Below, one piece after another: positions 41,933-51,000 of a stretch of DNA of 64,000 bases. The translations under genes and the position numbers were made by a program. The notes beneath the pieces are model-generated. The model had not been told where the DNA came from, made no database searches, and saw only the letters and a program-made list of their open reading frames with translations. Origin of the DNA: an uncultured Clostridia bacterium (GTDB lineage Bacteria; Bacillota; Clostridia; TANB77; CAG-508); assembly GCA_934167755.1 (NCBI GenBank), contig CAKPLT010000001.1, positions 124,001 to 188,000 of the forward strand. Reading direction: 5' to 3'. Numbering within the stretch: position 1 is the stretch's first letter; every line of letters begins with the position of its first letter.

Positions 41933-42634
41933 TTGGATACAAATTATTTAGAAAACAACTACTTAACATTGGTAGGAAAAGTTACAGGCGAAAAAAGATT
42001 TAGCCATGAAATTTACGGAGAGAAATTTTACACATTCAACTTATCAATACCACGTTTAAGTGGAAATGCAGACATTATACCAATAACAATATCAGAAAGA
42101 TTAATAACTGATGAAATGTTACAAGAAGGTAAGAAATTATTAATTAAAGGTCAATTCAGATCATACAACAGTTATGAGAATGAAAGAAACAAATTAATAT
42201 TAACAGTATTTGCTAAAGATGTTGAAGAACTTAAGGAAGTTGAAGAACAAGAAGAAAGTGACATAGTTAAAAAAGACGAAACAACAAACGAAGTTGTACT
42301 TATCGGATTTGTATGTAAAAAACCAATTTACAGACAAACACCATTTGGAAGAGAAATTGCAGATTTATTATTAGCAGTAAACAGAGCATATAATAAATCA
42401 GATTACATTCCAACAATAGCATGGGGAAGAAATGCAAGATTCTGCCAAAACTTAGAAGTTGGAGCTCAAGTAAAAATAATAGGAAGAGTTCAATCAAGAC
42501 AATATGAGAAGAAATATGAAGATGGAACATCAGAAATGAAAGTAGCTTATGAAGTTTCAATTTGTAGCTTAGAACTAATAAATGAAGAGGGAACAGAAAA
42601 CAAAGAAGAAACTGAAAATCAAGAAGCTGTTTAA
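41933..42634 (+). CDS. ssb: Single-stranded DNA-binding protein with two OB folds
   Basis: 233 residues starting with TTG, eight bases after AAGGAGG. The first OB-fold (about 8-95: YLTLVGKVTGEKRF...LLIKGQFRSYNS) and a second (about 108-215: NEVVLIGFVCKKPIYRQTPFGREIADLLLAVNRAYNKSDYIPTIAWG) are separated by an acidic linker; the second is the canonical SSB domain. The C-terminus is acidic but lacks a clear DDDIPF tip. Duplicated-OB SSBs occur in Clostridia. A terminator follows. Confidence 0.85.
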   Translation: MDTNYLENNYLTLVGKVTGEKRFSHEIYGEKFYTFNLSIPRLSGNADIIPITISERLITDEMLQEGKKLLIKGQFRSYNSYENERNKLILTVFAKDVEELKEVEEQEESDIVKKDETTNEVVLIGFVCKKPIYRQTPFGREIADLLLAVNRAYNKSDYIPTIAWGRNARFCQNLEVGAQVKIIGRVQSRQYEKKYEDGTSEMKVAYEVSICSLELINEEGTENKEETENQEAV

Positions 42635-42644
42635 TATAAAAACT

Positions 42645-42678
42645 AAAATCCAAAAAGTATAGTCTTTTTGGATTTTTT
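42645..42678 (+). terminator. Rho-independent terminator of ssb
   Basis: AAAATCCAAAAAG / CTTTTTGGATTTTTT. Confidence 0.85.
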
Positions 42679-42752
42679 CTGCTATAATATGGATATTATA
42701 ATAAAGAAAGGAGAATATAGCTTTCATAATATAAAAAGTTATATAAAAACAT

Positions 42753-44279
42753 ATGAAAAATAAAAAAGCAATTTATTTTGAAATTATGGCAATAATTTTA
42801 ATTGCAATATTTTGTATAAGTTTAACACCAAAAACTTTGCAAAATGATACATTTTATACAATCAAAATAGGAGAACACATAATTGAAAATAAAGGGATTG
42901 ACATGATGGACCCATTTTCGTGGCATCAAAATTTAGAATATACATATCCACATTGGCTATATGATGTAATAATATATCTAATATACTTAGCAGGAGGAAT
43001 GACTGGAATATATATATCAACATGTATTTTTTCAGCAATATTAGGAATAACGATATATAGAACAAACTCTAAATTAGTAAAAAATAAAGTAGTATCATTT
43101 GTAATTACAATTGGAGCAATGTATATGCTAAAAGATTATATTGCTGCAAGAGCTCAGCTCGTAACATTTATATTATTTGCTTTACAAATATATTTGATGG
43201 AACAATTAGCGAATACAAGTAAGAAAAGATATGGAATTGGACTAATAGTAATATCAATATTGATAGCCAATTTGCATGTTGCTGTTTGGCCATTCATGTT
43301 TGTTTTATATTTACCATATATAGCAGAATATATAATAACTATTATAAAAACGAAAACAGCAAGAAAATTTGGAAAAGAATTAAAAAAAGGATATAAGATT
43401 TCATTAACCAAAAGAGATGGAGTAAAATATTTAATAATAGTAATGATAATATGTACATTAACAGGATTTTTGACACCATTAGGAACTACACCATATACAT
43501 ATTTAATTAAGACAATGCAAGGAAATACAACTCAAAATATAAATGAACATTTACCAATGACACTTATAAATTGTATGGAAATATTGTGTGTGCTTATAGT
43601 ATTTATTGCTTTATTAACATTTACAGATGTCAAAATTAGATTAGTTGATTTATTTATGTTTGGAGGACTAATATTATTAATGTTATATTCAAAAAGACAG
43701 TCAACAATGTTTGTATTAATTTGTTCAATTATATTAAACAGACTAGCATATGATTTTATAAAAAAAGATGGTGATGATGTAGATGAAAGACTAATAAATG
43801 TATTTACAACATTATTTGGTGGATTTATGATATCAGCATTAATTATAATATTAAGTTTGTATTTTATAAAAGGAAAAATAAAATCTAAATATATAGATGA
43901 GAAATCATATCCAGTAGAAATGAGTGAATTTATTTTACAATATTTTGATGAAAATAATATAAACCTAGAAGATGTAAGATTATATAATGAATATAATTAT
44001 GGAAGCTATTTATTATACAAAGGAATCCCAGTATTTATAGATTCTAGATGTGATTTATATGCCCCAGAGTATAATGGTGGAAGAGATATATTTATGGATT
44101 TTATAAAAAGTTCAAAATTGGACATATGGTTTGAAGACATTTTCAAAAAATATGATATAACATATGTTATATTATATAAAGACTCAAAAATGAATATGAT
44201 TATTCAAGAAGCAAATTTAGGAAGATATAAGCTATTAAAAGAGGATAAAAATTTTGTATTTTATGAAGTAATAAAGTAA
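42753..44279 (+). CDS. Polytopic membrane protein, GT-C glycosyltransferase-like
   Basis: 508 residues with about ten membrane helices. After the first helix, QNDTFYTIKIGEHIIENKGIDMMDPFSWH and YPHWLYDVIIYLIYLAGG match the first extracytoplasmic loop of GT-C type lipid-linked sugar transferases (acidic residue after helix 1). The C-terminal soluble part RLYNEYNYGSYLLYKGIPVFIDSRCDLY is also typical. No sure substrate. The spacing from the AAAGGAG site to this ATG is long, so the true start might differ by a few codons. Confidence 0.65.
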   Translation: MKNKKAIYFEIMAIILIAIFCISLTPKTLQNDTFYTIKIGEHIIENKGIDMMDPFSWHQNLEYTYPHWLYDVIIYLIYLAGGMTGIYISTCIFSAILGITIYRTNSKLVKNKVVSFVITIGAMYMLKDYIAARAQLVTFILFALQIYLMEQLANTSKKRYGIGLIVISILIANLHVAVWPFMFVLYLPYIAEYIITIIKTKTARKFGKELKKGYKISLTKRDGVKYLIIVMIICTLTGFLTPLGTTPYTYLIKTMQGNTTQNINEHLPMTLINCMEILCVLIVFIALLTFTDVKIRLVDLFMFGGLILLMLYSKRQSTMFVLICSIILNRLAYDFIKKDGDDVDERLINVFTTLFGGFMISALIIILSLYFIKGKIKSKYIDEKSYPVEMSEFILQYFDENNINLEDVRLYNEYNYGSYLLYKGIPVFIDSRCDLYAPEYNGGRDIFMDFIKSSKLDIWFEDIFKKYDITYVILYKDSKMNMIIQEANLGRYKLLKEDKNFVFYEVIK

Positions 44280-44288
44280 TAAAAGGTA

Positions 44289-44347
44289 AATTATGTACCC
44301 GGTCCCAAATTGCCAAGAAAAGAAAATGGAAATTATGTACCCGGTCC
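44289..44347 (+). repeat. Paired GTACCCGGTCCC repeat, locus 2
   Basis: Copies at 44289-44306 and 44331-44347, start to start 42 bp, between the membrane protein and rluD. In-frame reading of this repeat gives a false N-terminal extension (MYPVPN..) of RluD. Confidence 0.85.
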
Positions 44348-44373
44348 TAAATTTTATAAATGGAGGAACAAAA

Positions 44374-45285
44374 ATGGAAACTTATAAAGTAAAACCAGAA
44401 GAACAAGGAAAAAGATTAGACACTTATGTAACAAATCAAAATAATGAATTAACAAGAACAGCAGTACAAAGGTTAGTTGAACAAGAAAAGATATTGGTCA
44501 ATGGAAAAAAACAAAAAGTAGCATATAAGGTCACTGAAGGAGATATGATTACAATTGAAGAAACAGAAGCTAAAACAATAAAATTAAAGGCGCAGGAAAT
44601 ACCTATAGACATTATATATGAAGACAAAGATATAGTTGTTGTAAATAAACCTAAAGGAATGGTTGTACACCCTGCTAATGGAAATATAGATGGAACATTA
44701 GTAAATGCAATAATGGCAATCTGTAAAGACAGTTTATCAGGAATAGGTGGAGAAATAAGACCTGGAATAGTACATAGATTAGATAAAGATACATCAGGAT
44801 TATTAATTGTGGCCAAAAATGACAAAGCACATGTAAATATGAGTGAACAGATAAAAAATCATGAAGTTAAAAAAACATATATTGCTTTAGTTAGAGGGAT
44901 TGTTAAGGAAAATGAGGCAACTATAGATATGCCAATTGGAAGAAGTCGTTCAGATAGAAAAAAGATGGCTGTAGACAGAAATGGAAGGAATGCAGTAACA
45001 CATATTAAAGTATTAAAAAGATATGACAAATATACATTATTAGAAGTAAATATAGAAACTGGCAGAACACATCAAATTCGTGTACACTTATCACATATAG
45101 GATATCCTATAATTGGTGATTGTACATATTCAAATGGCAAAAATGAATTTGGAGTTGTAGGACAATGCTTACATGCTAAATGTTTAGAATTTAAACATCC
45201 TGTAACAGGAAAAGAAATTAAATTAGAGGCTCCTTTACCAGACTATTTTGAAAATATATTAAAAAAACTGGATGAAAGAGTATAG
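44374..45285 (+). CDS. rluD: 23S rRNA pseudouridine synthase (RluD family)
   Basis: 303 residues from the ATG at 44374 behind GGAGG. The N-terminal S4 domain (about 12-75, GKRLDTYV...RTAVQRLVEQEKILVNGK) binds RNA. The catalytic motif is GIVHRLDKDTSGLLIVAK with the essential Asp. ETGRTHQIRVHLSHIGYPIIGD is the second signature. It probably makes the 1911/1915/1917 pseudouridines of 23S rRNA or related sites. The gene lies between two loci of the same repeat. Confidence 0.92.
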   Translation: METYKVKPEEQGKRLDTYVTNQNNELTRTAVQRLVEQEKILVNGKKQKVAYKVTEGDMITIEETEAKTIKLKAQEIPIDIIYEDKDIVVVNKPKGMVVHPANGNIDGTLVNAIMAICKDSLSGIGGEIRPGIVHRLDKDTSGLLIVAKNDKAHVNMSEQIKNHEVKKTYIALVRGIVKENEATIDMPIGRSRSDRKKMAVDRNGRNAVTHIKVLKRYDKYTLLEVNIETGRTHQIRVHLSHIGYPIIGDCTYSNGKNEFGVVGQCLHAKCLEFKHPVTGKEIKLEAPLPDYFENILKKLDERV

Positions 45286-45311
45286 CGGATGTAGATTATT
45301 AAATAATAAAA

Positions 45312-45334
45312 TCCGGCAAGAGAATCTTGCCGGA
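45312..45334 (+). terminator. GC-rich hairpin after rluD
   Basis: TCCGGCAAGA / TCTTGCCGGA with a GAA loop; only a weak T-rich tail follows. Confidence 0.55.
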
Positions 45335-45440
45335 GAATCTATATAAAGCCTTTTAGAAAAGTAAAAGGAATTAATATATAATATGCTAAAACATAAAAAA
45401 AAGAACCAGTCCTAAAATAAAAGAATAATGAAAAAAGGTA

Positions 45441-45500
45441 AATTATGTACCCGGTCCTCAATTGCCTAGAAAAGAAAAAGTAAATTACGTACCCGGTCCC
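45441..45500 (+). repeat. Paired GTACCCGGTCCC repeat, locus 3
   Basis: Copies at 45441 and 45483 (the second with ACGTACCC), start to start 42 bp, immediately upstream of rluB. Confidence 0.85.
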
Positions 45501-45529
45501 AAATTACCAACAGAAAGAAGGAATATTAA

Positions 45530-46246
45530 GTGGAAGAAAGATTGCAAAAATACTTGGCAAATTGTGGAATAGCCTCAAGAAGAAAATGCGAAGAATATAT
45601 TTTTCAAGGAAAAGTACAAGTTAATGGAAAAATAGTTACAGAGCTAGGAACTAAAATAAATCCATACAAAGATATTGTAAAATTTGATGGAAAAATTGTA
45701 AAGCAAACAAAAAAATTAGTGTATATTTTACTAAACAAACCAATTGGATATGTTACTACTGCAGAAGATCAATTTGGAAGGGATACAGTGTTAGATTTGG
45801 TAAAAGTAAGTGAAAGAATTGTACCAGTTGGTAGATTGGATATGTATACATCAGGAGCTTTAATATTAACGAATGATGGTGATTTTGTTTATAAAGTTAC
45901 ACATCCAAAACATGAAATAGAGAAAACTTATACTGTAACAGTAAAAGGAATTGTAGAAAATAGTGAAGTTGAACAACTAAAAAATGGTGTTAAGATAGAT
46001 GATTATATAACAAAGCCAGCAAAGGTGAAAATTTTAAAAACAGATACAGAAAAAGATATTTCAAGACTAGAAATAACAATTCATGAAGGAAAGAATAGAC
46101 AAGTAAGAAAGATGTGTGAAGCAATTGATAGAAAGGTCTTAGCTTTACATAGAAGTAAAATAGGAAAGATAGGAGTTAAAAATCTAGAACTTGGTAAGTG
46201 GAGATTTTTACAAACAAATGAAGTACAAGAATTGATAAAAAAATAA
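45530..46246 (+). CDS. rluB: Pseudouridine synthase (RluB/RsuA family)
   Basis: 238 residues with a GTG start behind AGAAGGA. The S4 domain MEERLQKYLANCGIASRRKCEEYIFQGKVQVNG covers the first 45 residues. VGRLDMYTSGALILTNDGDF is the catalytic motif (Asp in RLDMYTSG) and EGKNRQVRKM the family signature. It modifies helix 80 of 23S rRNA or the equivalent in the family. Separate from rluD by ~240 bp of repeat and hairpin sequence. Confidence 0.9.
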   Translation: MEERLQKYLANCGIASRRKCEEYIFQGKVQVNGKIVTELGTKINPYKDIVKFDGKIVKQTKKLVYILLNKPIGYVTTAEDQFGRDTVLDLVKVSERIVPVGRLDMYTSGALILTNDGDFVYKVTHPKHEIEKTYTVTVKGIVENSEVEQLKNGVKIDDYITKPAKVKILKTDTEKDISRLEITIHEGKNRQVRKMCEAIDRKVLALHRSKIGKIGVKNLELGKWRFLQTNEVQELIKK

Positions 46247-46319
46247 TTAAAATAGTTGAAAATCTATTTTAGAAAAGATATAATAATATTGAAACAAAAG
46301 AAAAAGGAGCAAAAGAAAA

Positions 46320-46775
46320 ATGAAAATAAGACAAGGGCAAATAGTTGAAGGAACGGTAACAGGAATACAACCATATGGTGCTTTTATAAAAATTGAAAGT
46401 GGTGTGGATGGACTTGTATATATAGAAGATTTATCGGTCGCAAGAATAAAATCACCAGAAGAAAGAGTAAAGATTGGACAAAAAATAAAATGTATGGTAA
46501 AATATATAGACCCCAATACTGGAAAAATTAATTTGTCATATAAAACTTGCTTAGGAACATGGGATGATAATATAAAAAGTTTTAAGGAAGGAATGACAGT
46601 AAAGGGAATAGTAAGAGATGCTGAAAAGAATAAAAATGGTATATTTATTGAACTTACACCTAATTTAGTTGGAATGGCAGAGTATACAGAAAAATTAAAA
46701 TATGGCGAAACAATAGATGTATGCATAAAAAAAATTTTACCAGAGAAGAGAAAGGTAAAACTAATAGTAGTTTAA
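46320..46775 (+). CDS. S1 RNA-binding domain protein
   Basis: 151 residues. Residues about 1-75 are a clear S1 domain (GQIVEGTVTGIQPYGAFIKIESGVDGLVYIEDLS...GQKIKCMVKYID). A second, more diverged S1-like fold follows (GMTVKGIVRDAEKNKNGIFIELTPNLVGMAEY). Likely RNA-binding, as for short S1 proteins such as YugI; role unknown. AAAAGGAG lies 14 bases before the ATG. Confidence 0.82.
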   Translation: MKIRQGQIVEGTVTGIQPYGAFIKIESGVDGLVYIEDLSVARIKSPEERVKIGQKIKCMVKYIDPNTGKINLSYKTCLGTWDDNIKSFKEGMTVKGIVRDAEKNKNGIFIELTPNLVGMAEYTEKLKYGETIDVCIKKILPEKRKVKLIVV

Positions 46776-46835
46776 AATAACTGGTTATAAGTAATGGGCT
46801 AAAGTTAGCAATTAAAAATATAAGGAGGGATTGAA

Positions 46836-47777
46836 ATGGTTGAAGATAACCAAATCAAAGCACAAGTATCACCATTTGCAATAAGAGAAGGTGAAATAAA
46901 AACATTTGATGGTAAAGATGGATATGTTTCTATGAATCAAATTATACACAAAATTAATATAGGACATATAGCAGATATTCATTTTGCAATATTGGAATTG
47001 GTAAATGAATTTGAATTTATAACATCTAGACAAATATATCAAATGCTAGAATGGAAGGGAATAGACCCAAAATCACAAGATAAATTAAATAACAAATTAG
47101 ATCAACTTGTAAAATCTAAAATTTTAACAAGATATTATTTTACATCTGAAGAAGGAAAAGGGATATATAGAATATATTGTCTTGAGAAGATGGGGAAATA
47201 TTTATTAACTTCAAAAGAAATTGAATGTAAATGGCAACAAACAGATAATGTAAAGCCAGTTGCTATGATAAAGAAAAGATTAGCAGGAAATCAAACATTA
47301 ATTGCTTATTTAAGAAAGGTAAAAGCATTTGATAGCTATGTTGTTAAACCTGCATTAAATGCAAAAATATCAGGAAAAATATTTAAAGCAACAGGTGGTT
47401 CTGTAAAACTTACTAAAAATAATAAGTCAATAACATTTTTATTTGAAGTAATTAGAAGAGAAGCTGATTGGCAGAAAAAACTTATAGACAAAATGGCTAT
47501 GTATAAAGAATTTTACGAGAATTTTGTGCCAGGAGATTCAGCATTTTCTGCATTACCACAATTAATATTTGTATGTGAAGACGATAAACATACTGTTGAA
47601 ACTTTTAAAGAAATAGTAAAAAATAAAATGGAAATTCCTCAAATTAAACTATATTTTACAACAGATTTGAGACAGAACAGTGAAAGTCTTGAAAATACAT
47701 TAATAGAGTTTAAACTAGATGAGACAACTAAAAAATATAAGATGTTTAATGTTGAAGCAAAAATATTAGGCATCTAA
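46836..47777 (+). CDS. Replication-relaxation-like protein
   Basis: 313 residues. The region about 30-120 (ILELVNEFEFITSRQIYQMLEWKGID..KLNNKLDQLVKSKILTRYYF) is a winged-helix domain like that of the replication-relaxation family; the C-terminal half has strand-rich sequence (ITFLFEVIRRE, LPQLIFVCEDD, IKLYFTTDLR) suggestive of a nuclease-like fold without a sure catalytic motif. AAGGAGGG before the ATG. It is followed closely by the acyltransferase-like gene. Assignment is tentative. Confidence 0.5.
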   Translation: MVEDNQIKAQVSPFAIREGEIKTFDGKDGYVSMNQIIHKINIGHIADIHFAILELVNEFEFITSRQIYQMLEWKGIDPKSQDKLNNKLDQLVKSKILTRYYFTSEEGKGIYRIYCLEKMGKYLLTSKEIECKWQQTDNVKPVAMIKKRLAGNQTLIAYLRKVKAFDSYVVKPALNAKISGKIFKATGGSVKLTKNNKSITFLFEVIRREADWQKKLIDKMAMYKEFYENFVPGDSAFSALPQLIFVCEDDKHTVETFKEIVKNKMEIPQIKLYFTTDLRQNSESLENTLIEFKLDETTKKYKMFNVEAKILGI

Positions 47778-47798
47778 GGAACAAAAGGGGAAAAGAAG

Positions 47799-48653
47799 AT
47801 GTTTGGACATAGACCAGATGGTAAAAAAATAAAGAATTTGCCACCAATTTTTAAGATTATGCCTTGTGTAATGCTTGATAGAGCTGATTCTCAAGTATAT
47901 TTTAAACAAGACATAGCTTTAAAAAATTTAGATGAATATATTGATAAAAAAGCAAAAGAAGGAATACGATTATCATATATGAACATTATATATGCTGCTA
48001 TTGTAAAAATTGTAGGTCAAAGACCTAATTTAAACAGATTTGCAATGAATGGGGCATTATATAAAAGAGATAAAATATATGTTTCCCTTGTTATAAAAAA
48101 GAGTTTAACAGATGATGGACCTGAAACTCCATTAAAATTAGACTTTAATGGAAATGAAAATATTTTTGAAATAAAAGACAGACTGGATACTGCAATAGAA
48201 CAAAATAAAGAATTAGAAAATTCAAATAAAACAGATAAATTGGTTGCTGTTTTAAATATAATTCCAAGTGGTTTGATTAGAGCTGTTGTAAAATTTTTAA
48301 TGCTTTTAGATAAATATGGAATAATGCCAAGAAAAATAATTGATGCAAGTCCATTCCACACAAGTGTATTTATAACTAATGTTGGGTCTCTTGGAATTGA
48401 TAGTATATATCATCATATATATAATTTTGGAACAACAAGTATGTTTTTCTCAATGGGAAAAAAGAAAAAGAGTTATATTTATGAAGACGATGAAATTAAA
48501 GAAGAAAAATGTATAACATTGGCTTTTGTTGGTGATGAGAGAATTTGTGATGGATATTATTATGCTTCATCTTTTAAACTTTTATCCAAATACTTAAAAA
48601 AGCCAGAATTATTGGAAGATATACTTGAAGAAAAAGAAGAAATTGCAAATTAA
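47799..48653 (+). CDS. CAT/E2-like acyltransferase fold protein lacking the catalytic His
   Basis: 284 residues. SYMNIIYAAIVKIVGQRPNLNRFAMNG, PFHTSVFITNVGSLGIDSIYHHIYNFGTTSMFFSMG and the end ITLAFVGDERICDGYYYASSFKLL follow the catalytic domain of 2-oxo-acid dehydrogenase E2/chloramphenicol acetyltransferase. The usual DHRxxDG motif reads DERICDG: the catalytic His is replaced by Glu. There is no lipoyl domain. Either a non-acetylating member or a distinct chemistry. It sits 21 bp after the replication-relaxation-like gene. Confidence 0.7.
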   Translation: MFGHRPDGKKIKNLPPIFKIMPCVMLDRADSQVYFKQDIALKNLDEYIDKKAKEGIRLSYMNIIYAAIVKIVGQRPNLNRFAMNGALYKRDKIYVSLVIKKSLTDDGPETPLKLDFNGNENIFEIKDRLDTAIEQNKELENSNKTDKLVAVLNIIPSGLIRAVVKFLMLLDKYGIMPRKIIDASPFHTSVFITNVGSLGIDSIYHHIYNFGTTSMFFSMGKKKKSYIYEDDEIKEEKCITLAFVGDERICDGYYYASSFKLLSKYLKKPELLEDILEEKEEIAN

Positions 48654-48708
48654 GATTAGTTATAAAAAATGAACTTTTCAAATAAAATTAAAAATTTTTA
48701 AAAAATTA

Positions 48709-48737
48709 TTGACTTTGATAATAATATGTGTTATTAT
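48709..48737 (+). promoter_or_regulatory. tRNA-Arg(TCT) promoter
   Basis: TTGACT, 17 bp, TATTAT, 18 bp before the tRNA. Confidence 0.65.
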
Positions 48738-48755
48738 ATTTAGGTGTTAAGAAAT

Positions 48756-48832
<77 letters not shown>

Positions 48833-48860
48833 CAACAATTATATATTAACACATATAATG

Positions 48861-48897
48861 AAAAAACATTACTATTTTTCAATTAGTAATGTTTTTT
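48861..48897 (+). terminator. Terminator after tRNA-Arg
   Basis: AAAAAACATTACT / AGTAATGTTTTTT. Confidence 0.8.
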
Positions 48898-48937
48898 ACT
48901 TTATTAATGATAATGTGAGAAAATAGGAGTGAATTTT

Positions 48938-49210
48938 ATGGATAATAAAGATTTAAAAAAATTTATAATAAATTTTATAAAAACAAAGGAAAAAGAATGC
49001 CATAATAAAGATTATATTGAGTATTCTTATTATGAGTTAAAAATAAAAGCAAATTTAACTGAAGAAGAAATAGATGAGTTGTTACGAGTAAGTAGAGACT
49101 ATTTTCAAAATAAAAATTATAATGTCTATTTTACTAATGCTGAATTTGAATATAATGGTCAAAAAAGAAAGGTTGAAGCTAACGATTATATGGTAGCAAT
49201 AAAACAATAA
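48938..49210 (+). CDS. Hypothetical small protein
   Basis: 90 residues from the ATG at 48938; AGGAG lies 9 bases upstream, ruling out the GTG at 48929. The sequence is acidic with two predicted helices (TEEEIDELLRVSRDYF) and a C-terminal strand pair (YNVYFTNAEFEYNGQKRKVE). No family recognised. Followed closely by a membrane protein gene. Confidence 0.6.
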   Translation: MDNKDLKKFIINFIKTKEKECHNKDYIEYSYYELKIKANLTEEEIDELLRVSRDYFQNKNYNVYFTNAEFEYNGQKRKVEANDYMVAIKQ

Positions 49211-49235
49211 ATAGAAAGTTATTGTGGAGGTATTT

Positions 49236-49631
49236 ATGAAAAAGAAAATTGTATTAACAATATCATTCTTAATTAGTTTATTACCAATGTTATTAAATCA
49301 ATATGGAGGAATGAAAGGTGTACAAGAAATTAGTGGCTTAATTAATTTGCTTAATCCAATAGGAATAATATCTGTATTATTATTTATTATAGGTGTATGG
49401 GTATCTTTTAAGAATAAAAAAATAAATAAAATATTAGGAGCATTTGGAACAATAGGAATTGTAGCTTCAGAAATATATAAGTTTTTTACTTGGCACATAA
49501 TGAATATAACAGGGAAAATGAGTATTCATAATAGTATTGAATTTGCTTTTCCAGAGTTTTATATTGGATTAGCAATTTCTTTAATTATGATATTTATCTA
49601 TTTTTTTATTGATAAAATAGTAAAAGAATAA
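49236..49631 (+). CDS. Hypothetical four-helix membrane protein
   Basis: 131 residues from the ATG at 49236 behind TGGAGG. Four hydrophobic segments (about 5-20, 43-62, 70-88, 108-128) with short loops. No family recognised. It lies between two other short genes in the same direction. Confidence 0.6.
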   Translation: MKKKIVLTISFLISLLPMLLNQYGGMKGVQEISGLINLLNPIGIISVLLFIIGVWVSFKNKKINKILGAFGTIGIVASEIYKFFTWHIMNITGKMSIHNSIEFAFPEFYIGLAISLIMIFIYFFIDKIVKE

Positions 49632-49681
49632 CAAATTAGTAATTAGTTAGAAAAATAGTAATTTATGGAGGATATAAAAAT

Positions 49682-50152
49682 ATGAATATTAGAAATGCAC
49701 AAATAGAAGATGTAAATAAAATTAGTGAACTAATGTTACAAGTAGCAAAAATTCATAGTAATGCCAGAAAAGATATTTTTAAAGAAAAAAGTATTGAAGA
49801 AATAAAGACGGAATTTAATAATAGAATAAATAACAAGGAAAATATATTAGTTGCAGAAGAAAATAATAATATATATGGAGTTGTTGTTTACAAAATTAAA
49901 GAAGTTAAAGAACATATAAATCTAAAAGATAGAACAACTTTATATATAGACGAATTAGTTGTAGATGAAAAAGTTAGAAAAATGGGAATAGGTAAAAATT
50001 TATTTTCTGAAGTAAAAAAAATTGCAAAAGAAAAAAATTATGATGCAGTTGAATTGAATTGTTGGAAGTTTAATGAAAGTGCAATTCAATTTTATGAAAA
50101 ATGTGGAATGAATATACAAAGATTAATAATGGAGATAAAAACAGATATATAA
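49682..50152 (+). CDS. GNAT N-acetyltransferase
   Basis: 156 residues. The acetyl-CoA loop VVDEKVRKMGIGKNLFSEV (Q/RxxGxG/A), followed by YDAVELNCWKFNESAIQFYEKCGM, is the standard GNAT pattern. Substrate unknown. TGGAGGA precedes the ATG. Confidence 0.88.
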   Translation: MNIRNAQIEDVNKISELMLQVAKIHSNARKDIFKEKSIEEIKTEFNNRINNKENILVAEENNNIYGVVVYKIKEVKEHINLKDRTTLYIDELVVDEKVRKMGIGKNLFSEVKKIAKEKNYDAVELNCWKFNESAIQFYEKCGMNIQRLIMEIKTDI

Positions 50153-50180
50153 ATTATAGTAACAACTTACAAGATTTAGA

Positions 50181-50212
50181 GCAGATAGTTAGTTGATAAT
50201 TATCTGCTTTTA
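50181..50212 (+). terminator. Terminator after the acetyltransferase
   Basis: GCAGATA / TATCTGC with a loop of 13 and TTTTAT. Confidence 0.65.
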
Positions 50213-50219
50213 TGATAGG

Positions 50220-50756
50220 ATGAGTAAAAATAAAATTAATGATAGGTTTAATATTTATTCTGCAAAATTAACAGACACTGGATTCGAGTTTGGTATGACT
50301 ATAAAAGATGAACATAAGCCAACATATCCTGAAGAAATGAAAAATGAAAGAAAAAATATAATAGAAAAATATGGGGTGTTAGATGAAGATGGATTATATA
50401 CATCAGAAAGCCAAAAAATAATGAGTCAAAAGATGAATGAATTGAGTGTAACATCACCATATAAAGAAATGCTAGAGAAATATGAGAAAGAAGATACACC
50501 GATTTTAAGTCGCGGTTTGACAATAGATGTAAAATCAGATATTGAAAATGGTTGTTATGTTATGAATAATAAAGGAGAAAAGTTTGAATGTACTATGAGT
50601 CCATCAAGAAAATGTAACTATAATTTCATTGATGGAGATAAATACGATTTTTATGAAACATATTCGATGACTAAATATGATGCAACTGATGATATTACAA
50701 TGGTTGTAAATTACAGAGGTACATTAGAATATATAAGGCTACAGAAAGTAAAATAA
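50220..50756 (+). CDS. Hypothetical protein
   Basis: 178 residues. The ATG at 50220 has only a weak AGG immediately upstream and lies eight bases after a terminator; a TTG 27 bases earlier is the alternative. The C-terminal half (CYVMNNKGEKFECTMSPSRKCNYNFIDGDKY) is strand-rich. No family recognised. Expression is uncertain given the missing ribosome site. Confidence 0.5.
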   Translation: MSKNKINDRFNIYSAKLTDTGFEFGMTIKDEHKPTYPEEMKNERKNIIEKYGVLDEDGLYTSESQKIMSQKMNELSVTSPYKEMLEKYEKEDTPILSRGLTIDVKSDIENGCYVMNNKGEKFECTMSPSRKCNYNFIDGDKYDFYETYSMTKYDATDDITMVVNYRGTLEYIRLQKVK

Positions 50757-50950
50757 ATATTGATAGCAGATATATTATCAAAAAATTATGACATATGACA
50801 AATATAAAGAATGTAATAAACAATGGAATAATATGACAGATTTGTGGATAATTTTATTATGGATATTTCAATGTAGATGTGCACCATGCTGATAATTGTG
50901 CATGACCATTTACAAATTCAATTTTTAAGAGAGGGAAAAAAATATTAAAA

Positions 50951-50990
50951 AAAACACAGCCATTATTTTTTTAAATGGCTGTGTTTTATA
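50951..50990. terminator. Bidirectional terminator
   Basis: AAAACACAGCCATT / AAATGGCTGTGTTTT. It serves the minus-strand gene at 51001. Confidence 0.8.
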
Positions 50991-51000
50991 GGTATTTCTC

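Noticed and set aside
44293..44373. N-terminal extension of RluD (MYPVPN...) in the long reading frame
   Set aside because: It is encoded by the paired repeat; the ATG at 44374 has a proper GGAGG site and matches the family start.
46247..46726. 159-codon minus-strand frame opposite the S1 protein
   Set aside because: Antisense shadow of a clear S1-domain gene.
50787..50894. 34-codon frame MTYDKYKECNKQWNN...
   Set aside because: No ribosome site and cysteine-rich random-looking end; probably non-coding.
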